Of a DNA stretch of 64,000 nt, positions 29,553 through 38,143 are shown piece by piece. Under the pieces are notes generated by a model. That model was not told the DNA's origin, ran no database searches, and saw only the letters and a program-made list of their open reading frames with translations. Source of the stretch: Pseudaquidulcibacter saccharophilus (GTDB taxonomy: Bacteria; Pseudomonadota; Alphaproteobacteria; Caulobacterales; Aquidulcibacteraceae); assembly GCF_019455445.1 (NCBI RefSeq), contig NZ_JAHWUS010000005.1, forward strand, positions 1 through 64,000, given 5' to 3'. The stretch's first letter is position 1, and the number at the start of each line of letters is the position of its first letter. The translations under genes and the position numbers were made by a program.

Positions 29553-30392
29553 TTAATCGATTTTCAAATTTACAACGATTGGGAAATGGTCAGACGGGTA
29601 TAGCCCATTAAAGTTTTTGGTAATTATTTTAAAACCATTTTCCTGCGCATCAAAATTTGTGAAAATATGATCTATTGCAAACCCTTTTTTGGCATCTTTA
29701 CCAAATCCGTTAAAGGTGTAATCGTCTGGTGCATAATTTGTAATCGGGTGCAAGGTGCTGGAAAGGGTTAAATATGCATCAGAGCCGGCAACATCATTCA
29801 AATCACCCATTAAGATTATTGGTTCTGGCGCGCGAATTTTTGCTTGTTCAATAATTATTTTTGCGCCTTCAACTCTGGCAATTTTACCTTCATTATCAAG
29901 GTGGGCATCAAATACCCAAAATGTCGTTTTTGTTTTTATATCTTGGAACTCAATCATGGTTAGTGTGCGAACCCAATCCGCATCCCACCCAAGTTTAAAT
30001 TTATCGCCATTTGGGTTTAACCAAATAGTTTGGGTCTTTAATGCCGTGAAGCGTTTGGGGTTCCATAATATTGCATTTCTTTCCCCCTTTTCGCCCTCTT
30101 CACGTCCAATGCCATAATGTGAAAAATTGGCAAATTTTGCCATATCTTCCGCTTGGTAGTCTTCGGCTTCTTGGGTTGCAATAATATCTGGTTTTTCTTC
30201 ATCAAGAATTTTGGCAACCAAAAACTTGCGCTTTGACCAGTTATTGGGGTCGTTTGCGTCCTCACATACCCCGCATCTGATATTAAACGACATAATTTTT
30301 ATATATTCTTTAGGGCTTGGCACGCTAGCGCAACCACAAGCAAAGGCTAATAATACCAATGAAAATGCACTATGAATTGGTTTAATAGCCAT
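29553..30392 (-). CDS. lipoprotein of the endonuclease/exonuclease/phosphatase family
   Basis: 279 residues. An N-terminal lipoprotein signal has a cysteine-containing box (AFACGC, residues 16-21), then the EEP fold: MSFNIRCG, QEAEDYQ, GMGDLN-type LMGDLNDVAGS, and a closing DHIFTNFDA with YPSDHFPIVVNLK. These are the Asn, Glu, Asp and His active-site positions of the DNase I/sphingomyelinase/inositol phosphatase fold. The substrate is unknown; in sugar-uptake clusters such proteins are often phosphodiesterases on glycans or lipids. It sits 18 bases downstream of nagB-II in the same direction. Confidence 0.82.
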   Translation of the reverse strand: MAIKPIHSAFSLVLLAFACGCASVPSPKEYIKIMSFNIRCGVCEDANDPNNWSKRKFLVAKILDEEKPDIIATQEAEDYQAEDMAKFANFSHYGIGREEGEKGERNAILWNPKRFTALKTQTIWLNPNGDKFKLGWDADWVRTLTMIEFQDIKTKTTFWVFDAHLDNEGKIARVEGAKIIIEQAKIRAPEPIILMGDLNDVAGSDAYLTLSSTLHPITNYAPDDYTFNGFGKDAKKGFAIDHIFTNFDAQENGFKIITKNFNGLYPSDHFPIVVNLKID

Positions 30393-30410
30393 GCCACAAA
30401 TCCTAATAAT

Positions 30411-31454
30411 TTATATCGTTTCGGTAACTTTCTTTAGGCTTACTGGTCGATCGGGATCATAACCACGGGCAATAGAAAGTGAATTAATCATTTTATAAAG
30501 TGATTGAATTTGCAAAATTGGTGTAATCAGTGGCGATGATTTAATTGAAGGCAAAGTATGCGTGCCTTCGATTTCTGTACCAATGACAAAGATTTTTTTG
30601 CTATATTTTGCAAGTTCAATAATGCTTTCTTTAACGCTTGGCGCGCTTTCATCATCTTGGTAGAAAACAATAACTGGAAAGTCTTCTTTCACCAAAGCCA
30701 TTGGACCGTGACGCACTTCTGCAGAGCTGTACGCCTGCGCATGTAGGCCACATGTTTCTTGGAATTTTAATGCCGCCTCATTGGCAATCCCTAATGCTGG
30801 CCCCCTACCAATTGTATAAAGACCCTCGGCATCTTTTAAGGCTTCTAATAAAGGCGTCCAATCGCATTCAAAACTTTGCTTTAATAATGCAGGTATTGAT
30901 GCGATGTCAGTGTCTTTAAACGCATCTGGGTTCAATGCCTGACCAATTTCCAAAACCCCGGTAAGTGATGCGATAAAGCTTTTGGTCGCAGCAACGCTTT
31001 TTTCAGGGCCGGCACAAAGCGGGAATGTATCGTCACAAAGGCTTGCAAGTGGGGAGGTAGTATCATTAACCAGCGCCAGCGTTGCCAACCCCTGCTCTTT
31101 CGATGAATTCATAACCGATAATAAATCAGGGCTTTTGCCAGATTGCGATATTGCAATGCAAAGCGCGTTTTTAATGCTTAGCTCTTTTTTATAAATTGAT
31201 GAAACTGATGGCGCTAATGAAGATGTCAAAATCCCCAATCTGGTTTCAAAAACATATTTACCAAATGTTGCCGCATGATCAGAACTGCCGCGCGCACATG
31301 TAACAATTAATTCAGGCAAATTATTTGAATATTTTTGCGCAATTTGTTTTACAATTTCTTTGTTGTTGGCAATTTGGTGCGCAACAGCTTGGTTTGCCTC
31401 TTCGGCCTCTTTAAACATTAATGTTGTGTTTGGATTGATTGTTTTTTTATGCAT
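30411..31454 (-). CDS. nagB-II: SIS-domain glucosamine-6-phosphate deaminase, NagB-II type
   Basis: 347 residues with two SIS domains and no glutamine amidotransferase domain, so not GlmS. Landmarks are TCARGSSDHAATFGKYVFE (about 52-70), SQSGKSPDLL, GPEKSVAATKSF and the late GRGPALGIANEAALKFQETCGL with SSAEVRHGPMAL. NagB-II converts glucosamine-6-phosphate to fructose-6-phosphate and ammonia. It overlaps the regulator gene by 8 bases, and nagA and the PTS genes are divergent on the other side, completing GlcNAc breakdown. Confidence 0.9.
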   Translation of the reverse strand: MHKKTINPNTTLMFKEAEEANQAVAHQIANNKEIVKQIAQKYSNNLPELIVTCARGSSDHAATFGKYVFETRLGILTSSLAPSVSSIYKKELSIKNALCIAISQSGKSPDLLSVMNSSKEQGLATLALVNDTTSPLASLCDDTFPLCAGPEKSVAATKSFIASLTGVLEIGQALNPDAFKDTDIASIPALLKQSFECDWTPLLEALKDAEGLYTIGRGPALGIANEAALKFQETCGLHAQAYSSAEVRHGPMALVKEDFPVIVFYQDDESAPSVKESIIELAKYSKKIFVIGTEIEGTHTLPSIKSSPLITPILQIQSLYKMINSLSIARGYDPDRPVSLKKVTETI

Positions 31455-32193
31455 TTAGTTCCGCCACAAAGTCATAGGAATCACCACGATACCAGCTTTT
31501 TGAGATTTCAATCGTTGAGCCATTGGAATCATAGCCATGACGCTCAACGAAAAGACCTGCTGCGCCTGGTTCGGTTTCCAAAAGCTCGGCTTGGTCTTTG
31601 TTTAAATGTAATGCGCGCAGTCTTTGTAACGCGCGCACGGGGCGATGCCCGCTTGCTTCAAGTGCCTTATAAAGTGAATCGACAACGTCAAGTTCGCTTT
31701 GTAATGCGTCCGCAGAAATAAGCGAATGTTCAATTGACATTGGGCTACCATCAGCAAGGCGCAACCTATTGAAACGATAAACTTGCGCACCAAGGCGAAG
31801 CCCCATCAAAAGCGCTTCATCTGGTGTAACTGGGCCTTTGGTTTTTAATAGCCACTTGCTGTCGGCAACAAGGCCGCGCCCTGCCATATCTTCGGTAAAT
31901 GAGGAAAGAAGGGCAAATTGCTTTTCCACTCGGCTCGATACAAAGGTTCCATTACCCTGTTTGCGCGCTAAAAGGCCATCTTTTACAAGGCCGCTTATGG
32001 CATTGCGAACAGTAATACGAGAAATACCAAGCTCTTCGGCAAGGTCGCGCTCCGGAGGAAGAGCTTCACGTGGCAAAAGGGTCTTGTCATTAATTGCCGT
32101 CCTAATGGCTTCTTGTAATTGCAAATATAATGGCGCTTTGCCTTTAATTATTTGCTTGCCAATGGTTTGTGAGAAATTCATTTTGCTTGCCAT
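31447..32193 (-). CDS. nagQ: GntR-family regulator of GlcNAc use (NagQ/NagR-like)
   Basis: 248 residues: an N-terminal winged helix (PLYLQLQEAIRTAI to RKQGNGTFV, with ELGISRITVRNAISGL as recognition region) and a C-terminal UTRA ligand domain from about residue 85. This HutC-subfamily layout fits the GntR regulators of alphaproteobacterial nag regulons, which respond to GlcN-6-P or GlcNAc-6-P. It is divergent from nagF and co-transcribed with nagB-II. Two matching direct-repeat sites lie before nagF and before the TonB receptor. Confidence 0.88.
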   Translation of the reverse strand: MASKMNFSQTIGKQIIKGKAPLYLQLQEAIRTAINDKTLLPREALPPERDLAEELGISRITVRNAISGLVKDGLLARKQGNGTFVSSRVEKQFALLSSFTEDMAGRGLVADSKWLLKTKGPVTPDEALLMGLRLGAQVYRFNRLRLADGSPMSIEHSLISADALQSELDVVDSLYKALEASGHRPVRALQRLRALHLNKDQAELLETEPGAAGLFVERHGYDSNGSTIEISKSWYRGDSYDFVAELNA

Positions 32194-32370
32194 TGTTAAT
32201 CCGTTACTATCGTGATTTGCATACTATAACCAATAAATAACCAATTTCAAGTGCATGGCGGTTAATTATTTTCTGTGCAGCACATATAGCACCGATATTC
32301 ATACATAATAACATTCTTATTGATTATGTTTTAAAAATATTTTCCCTAAAACTGTATTTAATTAAATCAA

Positions 32371-32406
32371 AATGGTATTGCAATGGTATGAAATTATGTT
32401 TATAGT
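32371..32406 (+). promoter_or_regulatory. nagF promoter with overlapping GntR operator
   Basis: Operator AATGGTATTGCAATGGTATG at 32371-32390. A sigma70-like promoter overlaps it: -35 TTGCAA at 32379-32384, 16-base spacer, -10 TATAGT at 32401-32406. The repressor site thus covers the -35 box, consistent with repression of the nag PTS operon when amino sugar is absent. Confidence 0.65.
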
Positions 32407-32475
32407 TTTATAACATACATTAAAGTGTATCTCGTTAAACAATCCGGCTCGATAAAAAATATAAGGAATAGTGAT

Positions 32476-34989
32476 TTGATAATTAAATCGCCATTTAAAG
32501 GGTGGGTAAGGCCATTAAGTGAAACTTCGGATGCCGCCTTTGCGCAAGAATTAATGGGCAAAGGTGTCGCTATTGAGCCGCTAGACAATGAATTATACGC
32601 GCCGTGTGATGGTGTGATTACAAATGTCGCGCCAACAGGTCATTCAATAATTTTAAAAACCCAAACCGGCGATGAAATATTAATTCACATCGGGATTGAT
32701 ACTGTTGGGTTAAAAGGTGCTGGGTTCAATACCCATGTGGCAATTGGCGATAATGTTAAAACTGGCGAAAAACTAATTACCTTTGATATGGATTTTGTTG
32801 GCGAAAATGCGCCTAGCCTTATTACGCCAATAATCGTTATGGATCCGCAGGCAAAACTAAAAAACATAAAAACAAATTGCCAAATTGCGGCAGGTGACGC
32901 CTTGTTTGAGTTTGAAGATTCAACAAGTGAAAATACCACCGGCGAAAAGATATTAAATCAAGATAATGCCGTAAGCGAGAAGGTGGTTCTGTCTTTGCCG
33001 CATGGTATTCATGCACGACCAGCGGGCACAATCGCGCAATTGGCGCGCCAGTTTAAATCTGAAATCACAATTCAAGCTAACCAAAAAGCGGCACGCGCCA
33101 ATAGTATTGTTGCACTTATCTCATTGAATGCAAAAAATGGTGACGAGATTGAAATTATTGCCAATGGCGCGGATTCCCCAAAAGCCCTCTCGGCAATGAT
33201 TGAACTAATTAAACATGGCATCACAGAAGATAGCGAAGAAATACAACACGCATCACGTCAAGAAAAACCCGAAAATCAAAACCCTAATTTTTTATATGGC
33301 GTAAGCGCTGCAAGCGGCTATGCAATTGGTGAGGCGTTTGTTTTTGGCGAAGCCGAAAATGTATTTGATGAAAATGGTAAAGGTTATCAGACTGAGCGTG
33401 ATAATTTAACTAGCGCAATTAATACGGTTATTAATCAACTTGAAGCCAATGTAAAATCATACAAAGGGCCGGCGAAAACAATCGCTTTGGCGCATATTGA
33501 AATTCTTCAAGATCCAGAACTTAATGAAACTGCCGATAAATATTTAAATAATGGTTTGAGTGCGCCTGAGGCATGGCGCAAATCATCACGCCTACAAGAA
33601 GATGCCTTCAAAGCATCAGAATCGCAAAAAGTGCGTGAACGGGCATCAGACTTACGAGATTTGGAACATCAAATCATTCATGCACTTTGTGGCGAAACCA
33701 CAAAAGCTGCAAAAATCCCTGATGACAAAGAAATTATCCTGATTGCCGATGATTTATTGCCATCACAATTCTTGGGCTTAAACCATAAAAATATCAAAGC
33801 AATTTGCACTAAATTCGGCGGCCCAACCGCCCATGTTGGAATTTTATCAGCCTCATTCGGCATTCCAATGCTGGTGGCAATTGGCGATAAATTATCCAAT
33901 ATCGCTAATTCGCAATTGATTATTGTTAATACAGATGAAGGTTTTTTAAACCCAAGCCCAACAAAAGATGAAATCAAATCTGCCCGCAAAATAATTGCTG
34001 AATTAGAAGCAAATGCCGAACTAGAGGCAAAGAACGCGAAAATTGATTGCGTAATGGCAGACGGCACAAGGATTGAAGTTTTTGCCAATCTTGCGTCAAC
34101 TGAAGAAGCCACCAAAGCAGTTGAAAATGGCGCGGAAGGCTGCGGGCTATTGCGTACCGAATTTCTATTCATGGAACGCGATACCGCACCAAATGAATCC
34201 GAACAAATGGCGGCATTATCGGCAATTGCAAAATCATTGGATAATCGCCCATTAATCGTACGCACTCTTGATATTGGTGGCGATAAGCCAATTCCATATT
34301 TGCCATTCCCAATTGAGGAAAACCCAGCATTAGGAATGCGCGGAATTCGCTATCAGCTTGAAAATGTCGAATTATTCAAAACCCAAATTCGCGCCATCAT
34401 TAAATCTGTACCTTCCACACAATGTCGTATCATGTTGCCAATGATTATTGATGTTTTTGAATTCCGTGCCGCGCGAAAAATTATTGACGAAGTGGCATTG
34501 GAATGCGGCATTCAATCAAAAATATCGGTTGGCATTATGGTTGAAACCCCATCCGCTGCGGTTATGGCGTCAAATTTGGCAATAGAAGCTGATTTCTTAT
34601 CGGTCGGGAGTAATGATCTTACGCAATATACATTGGCGATTGATAGGGGAAATCCACAATTGGCATCGCGTGCGGATAGCCTTCATCCGGCGGTATTAAA
34701 TCTAATTGCGCTTGCCGCACAGGGGGCAAAAGCAAATAATAAATGGATTGGGGTTTGCGGCGGCGTGGCATCCATACCTTTGGCAATTCCCATATTGATT
34801 GGGCTTGGTATAACTGAATTATCAGTGCCAATTTCAATGATAAGACAAATAAAGAAGCGGGTAAGAGAGTTGAAGATGCCTGAATGCGTTGCAATCGCAC
34901 AAAGGGCATTAAAAGCAACCACCGCAGACGAGGTTAGACAAGTTTTGGCAAAAGGAAATTTAGGTGAGGTAAATCATGAAAATATTTAG
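32476..34989 (+). CDS. nagF: PTS multiphosphoryl transfer protein EIIA-HPr-EI (GlcNAc), NagF
   Basis: About 837 residues with three phosphotransfer modules in one chain. EIIA of the glucose type is residues about 1-140, with ILIHIGIDTVGL. HPr is about 160-250, with LPHGIHARPAG. Enzyme I is about 270-830, with GGPTAHVGIL as phospho-His site, LRTEFLFM, and GSNDLTQYTLAIDR. It feeds phosphate from PEP to NagE. I prefer TTG 32476 because AAGGAA lies 7 bases before it and the EIIA domain starts at once; GTG 32425 is in frame and would add 17 residues. Confidence 0.9.
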   Translation: MIIKSPFKGWVRPLSETSDAAFAQELMGKGVAIEPLDNELYAPCDGVITNVAPTGHSIILKTQTGDEILIHIGIDTVGLKGAGFNTHVAIGDNVKTGEKLITFDMDFVGENAPSLITPIIVMDPQAKLKNIKTNCQIAAGDALFEFEDSTSENTTGEKILNQDNAVSEKVVLSLPHGIHARPAGTIAQLARQFKSEITIQANQKAARANSIVALISLNAKNGDEIEIIANGADSPKALSAMIELIKHGITEDSEEIQHASRQEKPENQNPNFLYGVSAASGYAIGEAFVFGEAENVFDENGKGYQTERDNLTSAINTVINQLEANVKSYKGPAKTIALAHIEILQDPELNETADKYLNNGLSAPEAWRKSSRLQEDAFKASESQKVRERASDLRDLEHQIIHALCGETTKAAKIPDDKEIILIADDLLPSQFLGLNHKNIKAICTKFGGPTAHVGILSASFGIPMLVAIGDKLSNIANSQLIIVNTDEGFLNPSPTKDEIKSARKIIAELEANAELEAKNAKIDCVMADGTRIEVFANLASTEEATKAVENGAEGCGLLRTEFLFMERDTAPNESEQMAALSAIAKSLDNRPLIVRTLDIGGDKPIPYLPFPIEENPALGMRGIRYQLENVELFKTQIRAIIKSVPSTQCRIMLPMIIDVFEFRAARKIIDEVALECGIQSKISVGIMVETPSAAVMASNLAIEADFLSVGSNDLTQYTLAIDRGNPQLASRADSLHPAVLNLIALAAQGAKANNKWIGVCGGVASIPLAIPILIGLGITELSVPISMIRQIKKRVRELKMPECVAIAQRALKATTADEVRQVLAKGNLGEVNHENI

Positions 34990-36694
34990 TAATTTACTCG
35001 CCAATTTCCAATCAATTGGTCGCGCACTTATGCTTCCGATTGCAGTTTTGCCAGTGGCAGGTCTATTGTTACGCCTTGGACAGGCTGATTTATTAAATAT
35101 CCCATTCATTGCCGCCGCAGGCAATGCGATTTTTAGTCATTTGGGGTTATTGTTCGCGATTGGGGTCGGGGTTGGAATTGCCAAGGAAAATAACGGTGCA
35201 GCAGGTCTTGCAGGTGCGGTTGCTTTTGTTGTGCTTACCGAGGGGGCAAAAACCCTTCTGTCAGCACCAGCAGATGTTACCAAACTTGCAACCAGTCCCG
35301 ATATATCCAAGGCATTAATAGAGGCGTGGAAAAATAAAGAGATTGCAAAACTCTCTGTTCCCGCCGGTATTTTATCAGGCTTAACAGCCGGATTTTTATA
35401 TAATCGTTATTATAATATCAAAGTTCCTGAATATCTGGCATTCTTTGGTGGCAGAAGGTTTGTCCCGATTGCGGCAGGTTTTGCCGGAATTTTGGGTGCG
35501 ATGCTATTTGGCTTTGGCTTTGAATATCTTGAAAAATTCATTGATGCTTTAAGCGAGTGGGTCGTAAAAGCGGGGCCAGTTGGTCTTTTTGCCTATGGTG
35601 TTTTAAATCGCCTACTTATTGTTACGGGATTACACCATGTTTTAAATAATTTGGCATGGTTTATTATTGGCGACTATAATGGCGTTACCGGTGATTTGAA
35701 CCGCTTTTTTGCCGGTGATCCGACCGCCGGAAAATTCATGTCAGGCTTTTTCCCGGTTATGATGTTTGGTCTGCCCGCGGCGTGCCTTGCCATGTATCGT
35801 GCGGCATTGCCAGAAAAAAGGCGCGGTCTTGCGGGTATGTTTATATCACTTGCGCTAACCTCATTTTTAACTGGTGTTACTGAACCAATTGAATTTACCT
35901 TTATGTTTTTGGCGCCGGCATTATATGCTGTTCACGCGGGGCTTACTGGTATTTCAATGGCGATAATGGATATATTGGGGGTTCGCCTTGGCTTTGGCTT
36001 TTCGGCGGGGCTATTTGATTATGTCCTAAACTTTAAACTAGCAACCAAGCCATTGATGCTAATTCCAATCGGTTTGGCTTATTCGGTAATTTATTATTTC
36101 AGTTTCAGTTTCTTTATTAGAAAATTCAATCTTATGACCCCAGGGCGCGAGATTGACAGTAATGATGGTGAAAATACACAAGTAAAATCGCATGATGATT
36201 CATCTATCGCCGAGAGCTATGTTGCGGCTTTGGGCGGTGCAAAGAACCTTGTAACAGTTGACGCCTGCACAACGCGCCTACGGCTAAAAGTAAATGATAA
36301 TGCCGATGTAAACGACAAAGCGTTAAAAGAAATCGGTGCGATTGCGGTTATGCGGCTTGATAAAAATACGGTTCAAGTTGTTATTGGCCCAAAAGCGGAT
36401 GCAATTGCGGGTGAAATTCGCGCATCTTTGCAAGGTAAATTGGGGCAATTAAATGCGCCGGCAACCTCAAAAGAAGTTGAGCCAAATAAAAACCAGTTCA
36501 AAATAGATGACGCCATACTTGCGGCATTCGGTGGCAAACAAAACCTTGCACCAATAATTTATCGCGAAGGCCGTATTATTTTACAACCAATCGACAATGG
36601 ATTGGTAAAAACTGCGGATATTGATAAGGTTGCAAAGAATAAGTGGGTGGTTTCTCAAAACGGTAAATATCATTTGCTAATTGATAAAGCCTAA
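34976..36694 (+). CDS. nagE: PTS GlcNAc-specific EIICB component, NagE
   Basis: 572 residues: an EIIC membrane domain (about 1-385, opening FQSIGRALMLPIAVLPVAGLLLRLGQ and including LTGVTEPIEFTFMFLAP), then an EIIB domain with the phosphorylated cysteine in VDACTTRLRL (near 425). A second short EIIB-like stretch follows at about 505-572. It imports GlcNAc across the inner membrane as GlcNAc-6-phosphate. It overlaps nagF by 14 bases, so synthesis is coupled to the EIIA-HPr-EI partner. Confidence 0.93.
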   Translation: MKIFSNLLANFQSIGRALMLPIAVLPVAGLLLRLGQADLLNIPFIAAAGNAIFSHLGLLFAIGVGVGIAKENNGAAGLAGAVAFVVLTEGAKTLLSAPADVTKLATSPDISKALIEAWKNKEIAKLSVPAGILSGLTAGFLYNRYYNIKVPEYLAFFGGRRFVPIAAGFAGILGAMLFGFGFEYLEKFIDALSEWVVKAGPVGLFAYGVLNRLLIVTGLHHVLNNLAWFIIGDYNGVTGDLNRFFAGDPTAGKFMSGFFPVMMFGLPAACLAMYRAALPEKRRGLAGMFISLALTSFLTGVTEPIEFTFMFLAPALYAVHAGLTGISMAIMDILGVRLGFGFSAGLFDYVLNFKLATKPLMLIPIGLAYSVIYYFSFSFFIRKFNLMTPGREIDSNDGENTQVKSHDDSSIAESYVAALGGAKNLVTVDACTTRLRLKVNDNADVNDKALKEIGAIAVMRLDKNTVQVVIGPKADAIAGEIRASLQGKLGQLNAPATSKEVEPNKNQFKIDDAILAAFGGKQNLAPIIYREGRIILQPIDNGLVKTADIDKVAKNKWVVSQNGKYHLLIDKA

Positions 36695-36724
36695 TAATCC
36701 CAATTTAAAAAGAAGATATGAATT

Positions 36725-37876
36725 ATGAATGAGACAATATTAAATTTTACCAATGGCAAAATATTAGTTGGCGATACGTTTACAAATTCGGCATCGTTCA
36801 AAATTCAAAATGGGGTTTTTACCGCAATTGAAACCAATATAGCAGATAATACAAATTCGATTGACCTTATGGGTGGTTATTTAATTCCTGGTCTTATTGA
36901 TACACAGGTTAATGGCGGCGGCGGTGTTTTATTTAATGATGACATTAGCATTGACGCGCTTAACAAGATTGCCAAGGCCCATTTGCAATATGGCACAACT
37001 TCACTATTGCCAACCCTTATTAGTTCTGATGTGCCTGTAATTGAAAAAGCAATCGCGGTAGTTGATGATGCGATTGCCAATAAAACAAATGGTATTATTG
37101 GCATTCATATCGAAGGTCCGTTCATCTCGAAAACCAAAAAAGGCATTCATGATGAAAGCGTGTTCCAATCAATCAATAATGCTGCCAAGGCAGTTTTAAA
37201 GTCGTTTAAAAATGGCAAAATGCTTTTGACACTTGCGCCCGAAGAAAATCAAATTGCCGACATTTCTGAATTGGACGCTGCGGGCATAATCATAAGTGCG
37301 GGTCATTCAAATGCCAATTATGAGCAGGCAAAGGCTGGGTTTAATGCCGGCATAAAGGGTGTAACCCACCTCTATAATGCCATGTCACCATTAATGCACC
37401 GTGACCCCGGTCTGGTTGGGGCGGCACTGGAAAATAAAGATATTTATATCGGTATTATTTTAGATGGGCATCATGTCCATGAAACTGCGGCGAAAATTGC
37501 AATACGCGCCCATGGTACAGAAAATTTCATGCTTGTTACCGATGCAATGCCAAGTGTTGGGTCGGCGAATAAGGAATTTGAACTTTGTGGCAAACATATA
37601 AAGGTCGTAAACGGCGTTTGCATGGATGATAATGGTACGCTTGCTGGTTCTGATCTTGATATGGCGGCGGGATTAAAGTTTGCGATTAAGACCCTTGGGG
37701 TTGATGAAATAGAGGCCGTTAAAATGGCAACTTATTACCCCGCAAGATTCCTTGGTCTTGAAAATGAAATTGGGCAATTAAAATTAAATAGCAAAGCCGA
37801 TTTTATTATCATGAGTGATGATTTTGATGTTGCTGCGGCCTATATCGCGGGCGAAAAAGCTTATAGCAAAACATAA
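36725..37876 (+). CDS. nagA: N-acetylglucosamine-6-phosphate deacetylase
   Basis: 383 residues. Amidohydrolase motifs of NagA are in order: PGLIDTQVNGGGG (metal site variant, His replaced by Gln as in many NagA proteins), HIEGPFIS, SAGHSNANYEQA, VTHLYNAMSPL, DGHHVH and LVTDAMPSVG with the catalytic Asp. It removes the acetyl group from GlcNAc-6-P, giving the NagB-II substrate. It is the third gene of the nagF-nagE-nagA operon and is followed by a terminator-like hairpin. Confidence 0.94.
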   Translation: MNETILNFTNGKILVGDTFTNSASFKIQNGVFTAIETNIADNTNSIDLMGGYLIPGLIDTQVNGGGGVLFNDDISIDALNKIAKAHLQYGTTSLLPTLISSDVPVIEKAIAVVDDAIANKTNGIIGIHIEGPFISKTKKGIHDESVFQSINNAAKAVLKSFKNGKMLLTLAPEENQIADISELDAAGIIISAGHSNANYEQAKAGFNAGIKGVTHLYNAMSPLMHRDPGLVGAALENKDIYIGIILDGHHVHETAAKIAIRAHGTENFMLVTDAMPSVGSANKEFELCGKHIKVVNGVCMDDNGTLAGSDLDMAAGLKFAIKTLGVDEIEAVKMATYYPARFLGLENEIGQLKLNSKADFIIMSDDFDVAAAYIAGEKAYSKT

Positions 37877-37913
37877 CCAACTGTTTTTAAATTATAATTT
37901 AATCATATAAAAC

Positions 37914-37947
37914 AAATACCAGTCTTTTAAAAGGCGGGTATTTTAAT
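37914..37947 (+). terminator. terminator-like hairpin after nagA
   Basis: AAATACC and GTCTTTT pair with AAAAGGC and GGTATTT, giving a stem of about 15 pairs with one mismatch around a tight TTAA turn, followed by TAATATT. The U-tract is imperfect, but the position, 38 bases past the nagA stop and before the monooxygenase operon, fits transcription termination. Confidence 0.55.
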
Positions 37948-38143
37948 ATTAAGCATTGCGTCATTTTTGGTATTGTTCGCGCATGCATCATGCAAAAAAC
38001 GTATCGAGTTTGCGTTCAAATAGTATTGGAAGCTATAAAAATACCAACGTATAAATTTTTCAACGCAAACAAAAAACAAAACTTCAAAAATTTAAAACAA
38101 GGGTTTCGGTGAATAATTCATCGAATTACAAGCGGAGAGAAAT

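Noticed and set aside
30411-31454. GlmS (glucosamine-6-phosphate synthase)
   Set aside because: No N-terminal glutamine amidotransferase domain and a nag gene context; it fits the NagB-II deaminase.
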